From: Armatimonadota bacterium
GTDB lineage: Bacteria; Armatimonadota; Zipacnadia; Zipacnadales; FEN-943
Reading direction: 5' to 3'
Assembly: GCA_026419655.1 (NCBI GenBank)
Contig: JANZZA010000455.1
Coordinates: 1-12,379, forward strand
Length of the DNA: 12,379 bases
The number at the start of each line of letters is the position of its first letter. Position 1 is the first letter of the stretch. Below, piece after piece: positions 6,514-12,379 of this stretch. Below the pieces are notes generated by a model. That model had not been told where the DNA came from and did no database searches. It saw only the letters and a list, made by a program, of their open reading frames with translations. A program made the translations under genes and the position numbers.

Positions 6514-6924
6514 CTATCGTCCATCGGCAACCACCTGCACCGTCACGCGCCGCCGTCGCGGGCCGTCCATTTCCAGCAGCATGATGCGCTGCCAGGTGCC
6601 CAGCTCGACCCGGCCCCCAGCCACAGGTAGCACCACAGAGCTGCCGATAATCGAGGCAGCCAGATGCGCGGCGGCATTGTCGTCTATACGGTCGTGGCGC
6701 CAGTCATCGCGTCGGCTCATCTCCTCCACCAGCCGCAGCGTGTCTGCCACCAGCCCGCTCTCGTTTTCATTGACATAAAGCGCACAGGTACAATGGGCCA
6801 CGTTCACGCAGGCCAGCCCCTGGTCCACCCTCATTTCAGCGACCCTCGCCGCAACCTCATCGGTAATGTCAAGGATTTCGGTGCGCCTGGACGACTGGAC
6901 CGTAAACTGCGCCCTCGGCATCAT
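6514..6924 (-). CDS. yjbQ: YjbQ family protein (UPF0047, secondary thiamine-phosphate synthase)
   Basis: A compact protein of 136 residues spanning the whole YjbQ/UPF0047 fold. Conserved blocks are VAHCTCALYVNENESGL (about 42-58), RIDDNAAAHLAASIIGSS and LGTWQRIMLLEMDGPRRRRV near the C-terminus. Family members have weak thiamine-phosphate synthase activity that can rescue thiamine auxotrophs. Their true cellular role is not established. An in-frame TGA sits just upstream of a TTG-ATG-ATG run (6927, 6924, 6921), so the start must be one of these. The ATG at 6924 is chosen. No good ribosome-binding site lies at normal distance; a GGAAGGAG about 27 bases upstream is too far. It is 90 bases downstream of recJ. 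No other thiamine genes are nearby, so context does not support a dedicated thiamine role. Confidence 0.93.
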   Translation of the reverse strand: MMPRAQFTVQSSRRTEILDITDEVAARVAEMRVDQGLACVNVAHCTCALYVNENESGLVADTLRLVEEMSRRDDWRHDRIDDNAAAHLAASIIGSSVVLPVAGGRVELGTWQRIMLLEMDGPRRRRVTVQVVADGR

Positions 6925-7014
6925 CAATCACATCCGTGCGTGGAGAGTGTAGGTCTCCTTCCCCTGCGAGCAGACAACAGGACCGGCCACACAGCCGGCT
7001 GCAATCCCGACAGC

Positions 7015-8772
7015 TCACTTGCGCGTCGGCCGCCACCCAAGAATGCGTAGCTGCACTTGCTGCGGTCCCCAGTACTTATCAACTTCCGGCACAAAGCAAA
7101 GGTCTATTCTGCCGCCCTGCTTTGGCTCATCGTCCCAGCCGGCCATGCCGAAGCCAATTGCTTCCACTGTACGCCGGCCATCGGTGAGATACAGCTTCAG
7201 ATGCTTTTCATCGCGGCCAACGGTGCGCACCTCAACCACTTCCAGACCATCGATAGCGAAAACAGGTTCCGGGTTGCCGGGGCCAAAAGGTTCCAGGCGC
7301 GCCAGGTCAGCCACGAGCGTCACGTCAACTTCGTCCAGTGAAGCTGGAATGACTGCCGGCTCGTCCTTCCTCTCGTCTGGCCGCCCCAGAAGGCGTATGG
7401 CCTCGACGAAGGCCTCCCGGAAAGCCTCCACGCGCCCGGCGTCAATGCGCAGGCCAGCCGCCTGCGGGTGGCCCCCGTATTCAAGCAGTTGCTCTTCACA
7501 CATGCGGAGAGCTTCCATGATGTCAATGGCCTCGACGCTGCGGGCAGAACCGCGTGCCTCGCCCACTACCTTGCCGCCGCCCCCCCCCAGAGGGAGTTCT
7601 CCGAAAAGCACGGCCGGACGGTCGTACTCCTCGACCAGCTTGGCAGCGACTATGCCGATGACCCCCACATGCCAGTCGGGCGACGCCAGAACAATCGCCG
7701 GCAGTTCAAGCAACTCCGGCCGCTCGCCAAGCATCCGCACAGCCTCGCGGTAAATCTGTTCCTGAATGCGCTGCCGCTCGCGGTTGTTGTCCTCAAGATG
7801 AAGAGCAAGGCGGCGAGCTTCATCTTCGTTGCCAGTCAGGAGAAGCTCCAGCGCATGGATGGGGTCGGCCAGACGGCCGACGGCGTTGAGCCGCGGGGCC
7901 AGCCGAAAAGCCACGTCGTAAGCACGCACAGGTGGACTTACCGCTGCCACTCCCATTAGCGCACGTATCCCGGGGGACAGTTGCTCCCGCCCCTTTCCGG
8001 ACTGGTTCAGCCTGTCCAGGCCAGCGCGGGCGATCACGCGATTCTCCCCGGTCATGGGCGCAACGTCGGCAATGATGCCTATGGCCGCTATGTCAACCAG
8101 GTCCTCAGCCCGCACCGGCGCGTCGCCAAGCATTGCCGTCAGCGCTTGGACAAACCGCAGCGCCAGGGCCGAAGCGGGCATTTCCTCGCATTCATAGGAC
8201 CAGTCCGGAACCCGTGGCGCCACAACCACGTCCGCCTCCGGCAACGTCGGCCCGGGCTCGTGATGGTCAAGAACGATTACGGAACACCCGAGGGACCTGG
8301 CCAGGGAAATCTCATCATGGGCGCTTATGCCGCAGTCCGACGCAAGAATGAGGTCTATTCCTTTGCCTGCTGCGGCCCGCACGGCCCGCTCACTCACTCC
8401 GTAGTCGTCGCGGAACCGGTTGGGTAGATAGTAGTGGACGGTGGCACCAATGCGGTGAAGAGCGCGCACCAGTATGGCTGTGGAACAGATGCCGTCGGCG
8501 TCGTAGTCCCCATGGACGAGGACGGGGCGCCGGTCAGCAAGGGCCTCGATAACAAGCTCCACAGCCTCGGTCATGCCCCGAAATTGCGAAGCCGGCGGAA
8601 GGGAATCAAGCGAGCCAGACAGGTATGCACGTGCCTGGGCAGCATCAGTCACACCTGCCCACACCAGTGCAGCAGCAGCCAGAGGCTGAATCCCCACGCG
8701 GGCACTCAGCTCCGCCTCCAGTAGTGGGTCCCTTGGGCTGCTGTGCCAGGATTTGACGAATCTGCGCGGCAT
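7015..8772 (-). CDS. recJ: Single-stranded-DNA-specific exonuclease RecJ
   Basis: This 585-residue protein has the complete RecJ layout. The DHH domain has HGDYDADG (metal aspartates, 88-94), ASDCGI (about 145-150), DHHEPGPTLPEADVVVAPR (from 169), and AAIGIIADVAPM and RLNAVGRLADP further on. The DHHA1 domain has GSARS and GGHPQAAGLRI (from 433). A C-terminal OB-fold region includes EPFGPGNPEPVF. RecJ degrades single-stranded DNA 5' to 3' in recombinational, mismatch and base-excision repair. The ATG at 8772 has GGAG seven bases upstream. It is two bases after the stop of a 30-codon ORF. Just before GSARS there is a short glycine-rich stretch, coded in part by a run of nine G (nine C on the plus strand, 7580-7588), which is a possible slippage or sequencing-error site. 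All key catalytic motifs are intact. Confidence 0.97.
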   Translation of the reverse strand: MPRRFVKSWHSSPRDPLLEAELSARVGIQPLAAAALVWAGVTDAAQARAYLSGSLDSLPPASQFRGMTEAVELVIEALADRRPVLVHGDYDADGICSTAILVRALHRIGATVHYYLPNRFRDDYGVSERAVRAAAGKGIDLILASDCGISAHDEISLARSLGCSVIVLDHHEPGPTLPEADVVVAPRVPDWSYECEEMPASALALRFVQALTAMLGDAPVRAEDLVDIAAIGIIADVAPMTGENRVIARAGLDRLNQSGKGREQLSPGIRALMGVAAVSPPVRAYDVAFRLAPRLNAVGRLADPIHALELLLTGNEDEARRLALHLEDNNRERQRIQEQIYREAVRMLGERPELLELPAIVLASPDWHVGVIGIVAAKLVEEYDRPAVLFGELPLGGGGGKVVGEARGSARSVEAIDIMEALRMCEEQLLEYGGHPQAAGLRIDAGRVEAFREAFVEAIRLLGRPDERKDEPAVIPASLDEVDVTLVADLARLEPFGPGNPEPVFAIDGLEVVEVRTVGRDEKHLKLYLTDGRRTVEAIGFGMAGWDDEPKQGGRIDLCFVPEVDKYWGPQQVQLRILGWRPTRK

Positions 8773-8774
8773 GA

Positions 8775-8867
8775 TCAATCTCCGGGGCTGGAAGCGTGTG
8801 TCTTGGTCACAGCCGGTACCGGCCCGGCGGCGGCGATGGCCAAATCACCCTGCAGCGATGGCTCCAT
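8775..8867 (-). CDS. 30-residue ORF upstream of recJ, possible leader peptide
   Basis: An ATG at 8867 is preceded by GGAGG with a four-base gap (aacc) and opens 30 codons ending with TGA at 8775, two bases before the recJ ATG. The peptide begins MEPSLQGDLAIAAAGPVPAV and ends ASSPGD. The recJ ribosome-binding site (GGAG) lies within its final codons. A good promoter (8882-8910) places the predicted transcript start only about 8 to 9 bases before this ATG, so it would be the first ORF of the recJ mRNA. No family is recognised. Translational coupling to recJ is the simplest role, and a chance ORF is possible. Confidence 0.35.
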   Translation of the reverse strand: MEPSLQGDLAIAAAGPVPAVTKTHASSPGD

Positions 8868-8881
8868 GGTTCCTCCGCATA

Positions 8882-8910
8882 AGTTTACAGGACACAGAGA
8901 ATTCTGTCAA
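8882..8910 (-). promoter_or_regulatory. Predicted sigma-70-type promoter for the recJ transcript
   Basis: On the minus strand TTGACA (8910-8905) is followed after exactly 17 bases by TAAACT (8887-8882). The -35 box is perfect and the -10 box matches TATAAT at four of six positions. The predicted start near 8875 falls at the GGAGG of the 30-codon ORF, giving a very short leader. Confidence 0.6.
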
Positions 8911-8927
8911 AAGGGTCGGTTAGGGTC

Positions 8928-8956
8928 TTGACAAGCAGGACGGAGCGTGCTAAAAG
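8928..8956 (+). promoter_or_regulatory. Predicted sigma-70-type promoter for groES-groEL
   Basis: TTGACA (8928-8933), a 17-base spacer and TAAAAG (8951-8956) form a vegetative promoter. A TGC directly before the -10 gives an extended -10. The predicted start near 8963 lies just before the CIRCE-like operator. The -35 box is 17 bases from the -35 of the divergent recJ promoter. Confidence 0.7.
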
Positions 8957-8970
8957 GGAGCAGAGAAAAG

Positions 8971-8997
8971 TTAGCAGCCGGCTCTGGCGGCTGCTAA
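8971..8997 (+). promoter_or_regulatory. CIRCE-like operator (variant arms) for HrcA-type control
   Basis: The sequence is TTAGCAGCC, nine spacer bases, then GGCTGCTAA: a perfect 9-bp inverted repeat with a 9-base spacer in the groES 5' leader. The classic HrcA operator is TTAGCACTC-N9-GAGTGCTAA. The six outer bases and the geometry match exactly, while the three inner bases of each arm differ and remain complementary. Position (just downstream of the promoter, 25 bases before the groES ATG) is typical of CIRCE. It likely represses groESL under non-stress conditions. Confidence 0.75.
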
Positions 8998-9022
8998 GTT
9001 TCGGGGAAAGGTGGTGAAGCCC

Positions 9023-9310
9023 ATGCTACAGCCCCTCGGAGACCGCGTAATTGTCGAGCCGCTCGAGGGCCAGGACAAGAGCCCCGGCGGTATTATCCTG
9101 CCAGACACGGCCAAGGAGCGGCCGCAAGAGGGCAAAGTTATCGCCGTCGGACCCGGCGCCCTTAATGACAAGGGCGAGCGCGTTCCCCTTCCTGTCAAGG
9201 AAGGCGATATTGTCATCTTCACCGAGTTCGGCGGTACCGAGATCAAGGTGGACGGCAAGAAGTATCTCATCGTTGACGAGCGCTCACTCCTGGCGGTGAA
9301 GGAAGCCTAG
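9023..9310 (+). CDS. groES: Co-chaperonin GroES
   Basis: From the ATG at 9023 the protein is 95 residues, the normal GroES length. It reads MLQPLGDRVIVEPLEGQDKS, with the mobile-loop region SPGGIILPDTAKERPQEGKV and a C-terminal KYLIVDERSLLAVKE, all standard. GroES forms the seven-membered lid of the GroEL folding chamber in the cytoplasm. The start is chosen because AAGGTGG lies eight bases before the ATG. Upstream in-frame GTGs (9011, 9014) overlap that ribosome-binding site and would add four or three residues. The gene follows the promoter and CIRCE-like operator directly, so heat-stress control is expected. groEL follows after 50 bases in the same operon. Confidence 0.97.
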   Translation: MLQPLGDRVIVEPLEGQDKSPGGIILPDTAKERPQEGKVIAVGPGALNDKGERVPLPVKEGDIVIFTEFGGTEIKVDGKKYLIVDERSLLAVKEA

Positions 9311-9360
9311 TCTGCGTGGCTTCCGGCCGCCGCTGAGAATGGGAAAAGGAGGGTTGGAAA

Positions 9361-10986
9361 ATGCCAGCGAAGATGCTTGCCTTTGGCGAAGAAGCGCGCC
9401 GCGCCCTTGAGCGCGGTGTGGACAAGGTAGCTAACGCCGTGAAAGTGACGCTGGGGCCTAAGGGCCGCAACGTGGTACTTGAGAAGAAGTGGGGCGCACC
9501 CAACATTACCAAGGACGGCGTCACCGTGGCCAAGGAGGTAGAGCTTGAGGACGCTTACGAGAACATGGGCGCCCAGCTCTGCCGCGAAGTCGCCTCCAAA
9601 ACCAACGACGACACCGGCGACGGCACCACCACTGCCACGGTCCTGGCCCAGGCCATCGTCCAGCAGGGCATGAGGGTGGTAGCGGCCGGCGGCAACCCGA
9701 TGGTCATCAAGCGCGGCATCGAGAAGGCCACCCAGAAGGTCGTGGAGTTCATTAAGAGCAAGGCCACTCCGATTGAAGGCCGGGACGCCATTGCCCACGT
9801 AGCGGGCATTGCCGGCAACGACGAGGAAATCGGCAACTACATCGCCGACGCCATGGACCAGGTGGGCAAGGACGGTGTCATCACCGTCGAGGAGAGCAAG
9901 GTCGGCCGCACGGAAGTGGAAGTCGTCGAGGGCATGCAGTTCAACAAGGGCTACATCTCCCCCTATTTCGTCACCGATGCCGAGAACATGGAGTGTGTAC
10001 TCGAGGACCCCTTCGTGCTGATTTACGAGAAGAAAATCTCCTCGGCGGCGGACATCGTGCCGGTGCTTGAAAAGGTCGCCCAGGCCGGCAGGCCGCTGCT
10101 GGTCATTGCGGAGGACGTCGAGGCTGAGGCCCTGGCCACGCTGGTAGTCAACCACATGCGCGGCACGGTGCGGTCCTGCGCGGTGAAGGCCCCTGGCTTT
10201 GGCGACCGCCGCAAGCGCAACCTTGAGGACATTGCCATCCTCACCGGCGGAACCTTCATCAGCGAGGACCTGGGCATCAAGCTGGAAAACGTCACGCTGG
10301 ATGACCTCGGCCGCGCCAAGAAGGTCGTCGTGGACAAGGACGACACCACCATCATCGAAGGCGCCGGCTCAGAAGAGGCCATCCGCGGCCGCGTCGAGCA
10401 AATCCGCAAGGAAATCGAAACCACCGATAGCGACTATGACCGCGAAAAGCTCGAAGAGCGCCTGGCCAAGCTGGCTGGCGGCGTGGCGGTCATCAAGGTC
10501 GGCGCGGCCACTGAGACCGAGCTGAAGGAACTTAAGCACCGCTTCGAGGACGCTCTCTCGGCCGCCCGGTCCGCATTGGAAGAGGGCATCGTCCCTGGCG
10601 GTGGCGTGGCGCTCCTGCGCGCCCAGGCGGTCCTCGACCCGCTGATTGACGAGGAAGAGGACGACGACCTGAAGGCGGGCATGCAGATCGTCAAGCGCGC
10701 CCTGGCCGAGCCTCTCAAGCGCATCGCAGAAAACGCCGGCTATGAGGGCAGCATCGTGGCTGAGCGCGTGCTGGCCGAGGAAAACTTCAACTACGGCTTC
10801 AACGCGCTCACGGAGCAGTATGAGGACCTCGTGGCCAGCGGCGTCATTGACCCGGCCAAGGTCGTCCGCTGTGCGCTTGAAAACGCGGCCAGCATCGCCG
10901 GCCTGGTGCTGACTACCGAGACGCTCGTGGCCGAGATGCCCAAGAAGGAAGAAAAGACGCCCAGCCCGCCTGATTACGACATGTAG
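9361..10986 (+). CDS. groEL: Chaperonin GroEL (60 kDa)
   Basis: The 541-residue protein aligns with GroEL throughout. The ATP-site residues are present: LGPKGRNVVLE, D52 (TKDGVTVAKE), D87 in GDGTTTATVLA and the hydrolysis aspartate D397 (FEDALSAAR). The apical region includes EGMQFNKGYISPYFVT and VKAPGFGDRRK, and EEGIVPGGGVALL returns to the equatorial domain. It forms the double-ring ATP-driven folding chamber with GroES. The ATG has AAAGGAGG upstream. Two oddities: the usual ATP-loop phrase reads TNDDTGDGTT, and the C-terminus ends KTPSPPDYDM instead of the Gly-Gly-Met repeats common in bacterial GroEL. It is expressed with groES, and transcription probably ends at the hairpin 31 bases after its stop. 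Confidence 0.98.
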   Translation: MPAKMLAFGEEARRALERGVDKVANAVKVTLGPKGRNVVLEKKWGAPNITKDGVTVAKEVELEDAYENMGAQLCREVASKTNDDTGDGTTTATVLAQAIVQQGMRVVAAGGNPMVIKRGIEKATQKVVEFIKSKATPIEGRDAIAHVAGIAGNDEEIGNYIADAMDQVGKDGVITVEESKVGRTEVEVVEGMQFNKGYISPYFVTDAENMECVLEDPFVLIYEKKISSAADIVPVLEKVAQAGRPLLVIAEDVEAEALATLVVNHMRGTVRSCAVKAPGFGDRRKRNLEDIAILTGGTFISEDLGIKLENVTLDDLGRAKKVVVDKDDTTIIEGAGSEEAIRGRVEQIRKEIETTDSDYDREKLEERLAKLAGGVAVIKVGAATETELKELKHRFEDALSAARSALEEGIVPGGGVALLRAQAVLDPLIDEEEDDDLKAGMQIVKRALAEPLKRIAENAGYEGSIVAERVLAEENFNYGFNALTEQYEDLVASGVIDPAKVVRCALENAASIAGLVLTTETLVAEMPKKEEKTPSPPDYDM

Positions 10987-11017
10987 ACCGTTGAGGCGGT
11001 GAGCACGAAAACGCAGA

Positions 11018-11046
11018 GGGCCTGGCCAGCAATGGCCAGGCCCTTT
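11018..11046 (+). terminator. Intrinsic terminator after groEL
   Basis: A perfect 11-bp stem, GGGCCTGGCCA / TGGCCAGGCCC, with a GCAA (GNRA) tetraloop is followed by TTTAGCTTT. It lies 31 bases after the groEL stop. It sits between convergent genes, so it may also stop transcription from the M56 gene, though the minus-strand side has a weaker T-run. Confidence 0.85.
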
Positions 11047-11121
11047 AGCTTTGCGGCGCCTCCACGGTTTCCCCTTGCGCAGCCAGCAGGGCTTCCGCGC
11101 CGTCCAAGCTAGTCTCGTGCG

Positions 11122-12069
11122 CTAACGCCACGCGGAAGTCGTGGTCTCGAAGGCACAGACGAGGCTCATGAGCAAACGTGGATACGTGGCTGGCCACGCG
11201 GCCATGAGCAACAACACCCAGCCGAGGGCAGCAGCAAGAGCGGGGCCGGAACGGTCCGGGCCGCTGCCTGCCGCCAGGCCGGAACGGTCACGCAGCCCCC
11301 GGCTGCCCAACAGTGCAAAAGCCTTCGCAAGAGCCCCCTCCCCCACGCGAAGAGCCGCCGCAACATCGGCAGCACGCTCGCTATGCAGCCGCCACTGGCG
11401 ATAAAGTAGCCACCCGAGGCCCGGAAAAGCCCATGCCACCGCCGACAGGACCAGAGCCGCCGCCGGGTCGCGCCAGAGAGCATGGTCAAGTTCGTGCAGC
11501 AGCACCGCGGCCGCTGCTTCTGGCTCCATGGAGCTCGCGGTCGCTTCAGGCATCACCACCACGGGCCGGAAAAATCCAATGGTCTTTGCCGAGAAAGCAG
11601 GAGTAGCCTCTGCAGCCTGGGCCGGTACCGAAAAAACGCGCGGGCTGAAGGGGTTGGGCAAGGGCACAGCTGTCGCGGCCAGTGCCCTGGCGACTGACGC
11701 TCCGCGGAAAGCCGACAAGACGAGACGCGTCAGCCCAAGCAACCAGAAGGTGGCTGTTATGAGGCTGGCCACGCGCACGGTCCCCTCGCCCAGGAGCCGG
11801 GCCGTCTCAGCAAAGCAAAAATGGGGCAGAGGACGTTCCAGGTGTGGAGTGTAGTCCAGGTGACGGCTGGACCACCTTGGCAGCCTGGCCGTCACCCAGA
11901 GCGCAGCCACAAGGCCCACTACAGCGACTGCGGCCCACAATACAGCAGCAACACGCGCCCTCCGGGCCGGCAGTAGCCTTGCTACCGCAGCCACAGGAAG
12001 CACAAGCAGCGCCATCCACGCAGCAGCGGCCAACCATGAGGTCGTTGCGGCGGCGAAGAACCAGGACAT
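11122..12069 (-). CDS. M56 family (BlaR1-like) integral membrane metallopeptidase
   Basis: This 315-residue protein has about five hydrophobic segments: near 10-32, 40-62, 98-120, 203-222 and 277-303. The zinc-protease motif HELDH is at 192-196, and HSERAAD (E231) is the likely third ligand, as in the M56 family of BlaR1/MecR1. There is no C-terminal penicillin-binding sensor domain, so it is a peptidase-only member. In known pairs the peptidase inactivates its partner repressor after a signal. The repressor gene lies immediately upstream (three bases between stop and ATG), which supports this. The ATG at 12069 has GAGG one base away, too close for normal initiation, so it probably relies on coupling to the upstream gene. 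A 13-base direct repeat (GGCCGGAACGGTC at 11244 and 11277) encodes a small in-frame DRSG duplication near residues 261 and 272. Signal and target are unknown. Confidence 0.87.
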   Translation of the reverse strand: MSWFFAAATTSWLAAAAWMALLVLPVAAVARLLPARRARVAAVLWAAVAVVGLVAALWVTARLPRWSSRHLDYTPHLERPLPHFCFAETARLLGEGTVRVASLITATFWLLGLTRLVLSAFRGASVARALAATAVPLPNPFSPRVFSVPAQAAEATPAFSAKTIGFFRPVVVMPEATASSMEPEAAAAVLLHELDHALWRDPAAALVLSAVAWAFPGLGWLLYRQWRLHSERAADVAAALRVGEGALAKAFALLGSRGLRDRSGLAAGSGPDRSGPALAAALGWVLLLMAAWPATYPRLLMSLVCAFETTTSAWR

Positions 12070-12072
12070 GCC

Positions 12073-12379
12073 TCAGGTCTGCTTCTCGCGCCTCTTACGT
12101 TCGATAAGTTCAGCTAGCAGGTCGAGCTGGGCTGGGTCTCGGGCTCCGAGGGCCTCGACGAAATATGCCACGGCCGGACCAGTGAAAGCACTCAACAGGC
12201 CATCCAGGGCGGCACGGGAGACGCTCTCGCCAAATTCGGCCTCGCTCATGGCAGCGCGGTAATGGTACGCGCGGCCTTTCATTTGACGCTCCAGGAGACC
12301 CTTGCTGTGAAGCCGGGCAAGGGTAGTCATCACCGTAGTATAGGCAGCCTTCCGGCCACTGGCTTCGAGAGCCGCACGG
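12073..12379 (-). CDS. BlaI/MecI-type winged-helix repressor (5' end cut by right edge)
   Basis: The frame stays open to the window edge, giving the last 101 residues. The recognition-helix and wing region reads AAYTTVMTTLARLHSKGLL then GRAYHYRA, typical of the BlaI/MecI/CopY family ('YTTVMTxLxRLxxKGLL'). After it comes the dimerisation region, ending in RKRREKQT. About 25 to 30 N-terminal residues are missing. Such repressors bind DNA as dimers and are removed by the paired M56 peptidase, whose gene starts three bases downstream of this stop. The regulated genes probably include this pair itself, with any others outside the window. The GTG at 12333 is internal to the conserved helix and should not be taken as the start. 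Confidence 0.88.
   Translation of the reverse strand, partial: RAALEASGRKAAYTTVMTTLARLHSKGLLERQMKGRAYHYRAAMSEAEFGESVSRAALDGLLSAFTGPAVAYFVEALGARDPAQLDLLAELIERKRREKQT

Noticed and set aside
6961..7014. Possible terminator between recJ and yjbQ
   Set aside because: Only a five-base-pair CCGGC/GCCGG stem is visible, with no T-run after it.
8947..8953. GTGCTAA, half of a canonical CIRCE, overlapping the groES -10 box
   Set aside because: No matching left arm is found nine bases upstream, so it is kept only as a possible half-site.
9307..10155. 282-codon open frame opposite groEL
   Set aside because: Antisense to an intact groEL with no motif of its own. Long antisense frames are common opposite conserved GC-rich genes.
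1..12379. tRNA, rRNA, CRISPR array, replication origin, phage or integrase genes
   Set aside because: Both strands of the intergenic regions were read and none showed a cloverleaf, regularly spaced repeats, DnaA boxes in clusters or mobile-element proteins.

Overview
This is a GC-rich bacterial chromosome segment (roughly 60% GC or more by eye) built almost entirely of housekeeping and regulatory genes. A groES-groEL operon with a CIRCE-like operator, a BlaI-type repressor paired with an M56 metallopeptidase, and serA next to a class V aminotransferase would suit a Firmicutes-like, Armatimonadota-like or Chloroflexi-like (Terrabacteria-type) lineage. The window alone cannot settle the lineage. 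No phage genes, CRISPR arrays, rRNA or tRNA were seen.

Layout. From about position 8910 leftwards to the window edge, every gene lies on the minus strand. In transcription order these are: a 30-codon leader ORF, recJ, yjbQ, a sugar-nucleotide pyrophosphorylase, a class V aminotransferase, a 26-codon ORF, serA, surE, a COG1313-type radical SAM protein, and the 5' end of a fumarylacetoacetate-hydrolase-family gene that runs off the left edge. Spacing varies. The pyrophosphorylase overlaps the aminotransferase and surE overlaps the radical SAM gene, while gaps of about 90 to 420 bases separate other members. To the right, groES-groEL runs on the plus strand from its own promoter and ends at a strong hairpin terminator. 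The last genes, an M56 peptidase and a BlaI/MecI-type repressor cut by the right edge, are on the minus strand and face groEL.

How the genes relate. SerA (3-phosphoglycerate dehydrogenase) and the adjacent aminotransferase plausibly carry out the first two steps of serine synthesis. RecJ (DNA repair), YjbQ, SurE, the pyrophosphorylase and the radical SAM protein look like unrelated housekeeping functions that share a transcript. The BlaI/M56 pair is a proteolysis-relieved repressor system whose trigger and targets lie outside what can be seen.

Most notable structure. (1) A hairpin-plus-tail intergenic repeat occurs twice. One copy is intact (6384-6439). The other (281-454) is split by a 112-bp insert that has inverted repeats near its ends and is flanked by a perfect 7-bp direct duplication, the signature of a miniature transposable element. 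(2) The groES leader carries an inverted repeat with exact CIRCE geometry (9-9-9), but three bases in each arm are changed in a compensating way. (3) Two short ORFs with strong ribosome-binding sites end 2 to 4 bases before recJ and serA. The one before serA has four Ser codons among its first eight. (4) recJ and groES are driven by divergent promoters, each with a perfect TTGACA -35 box.
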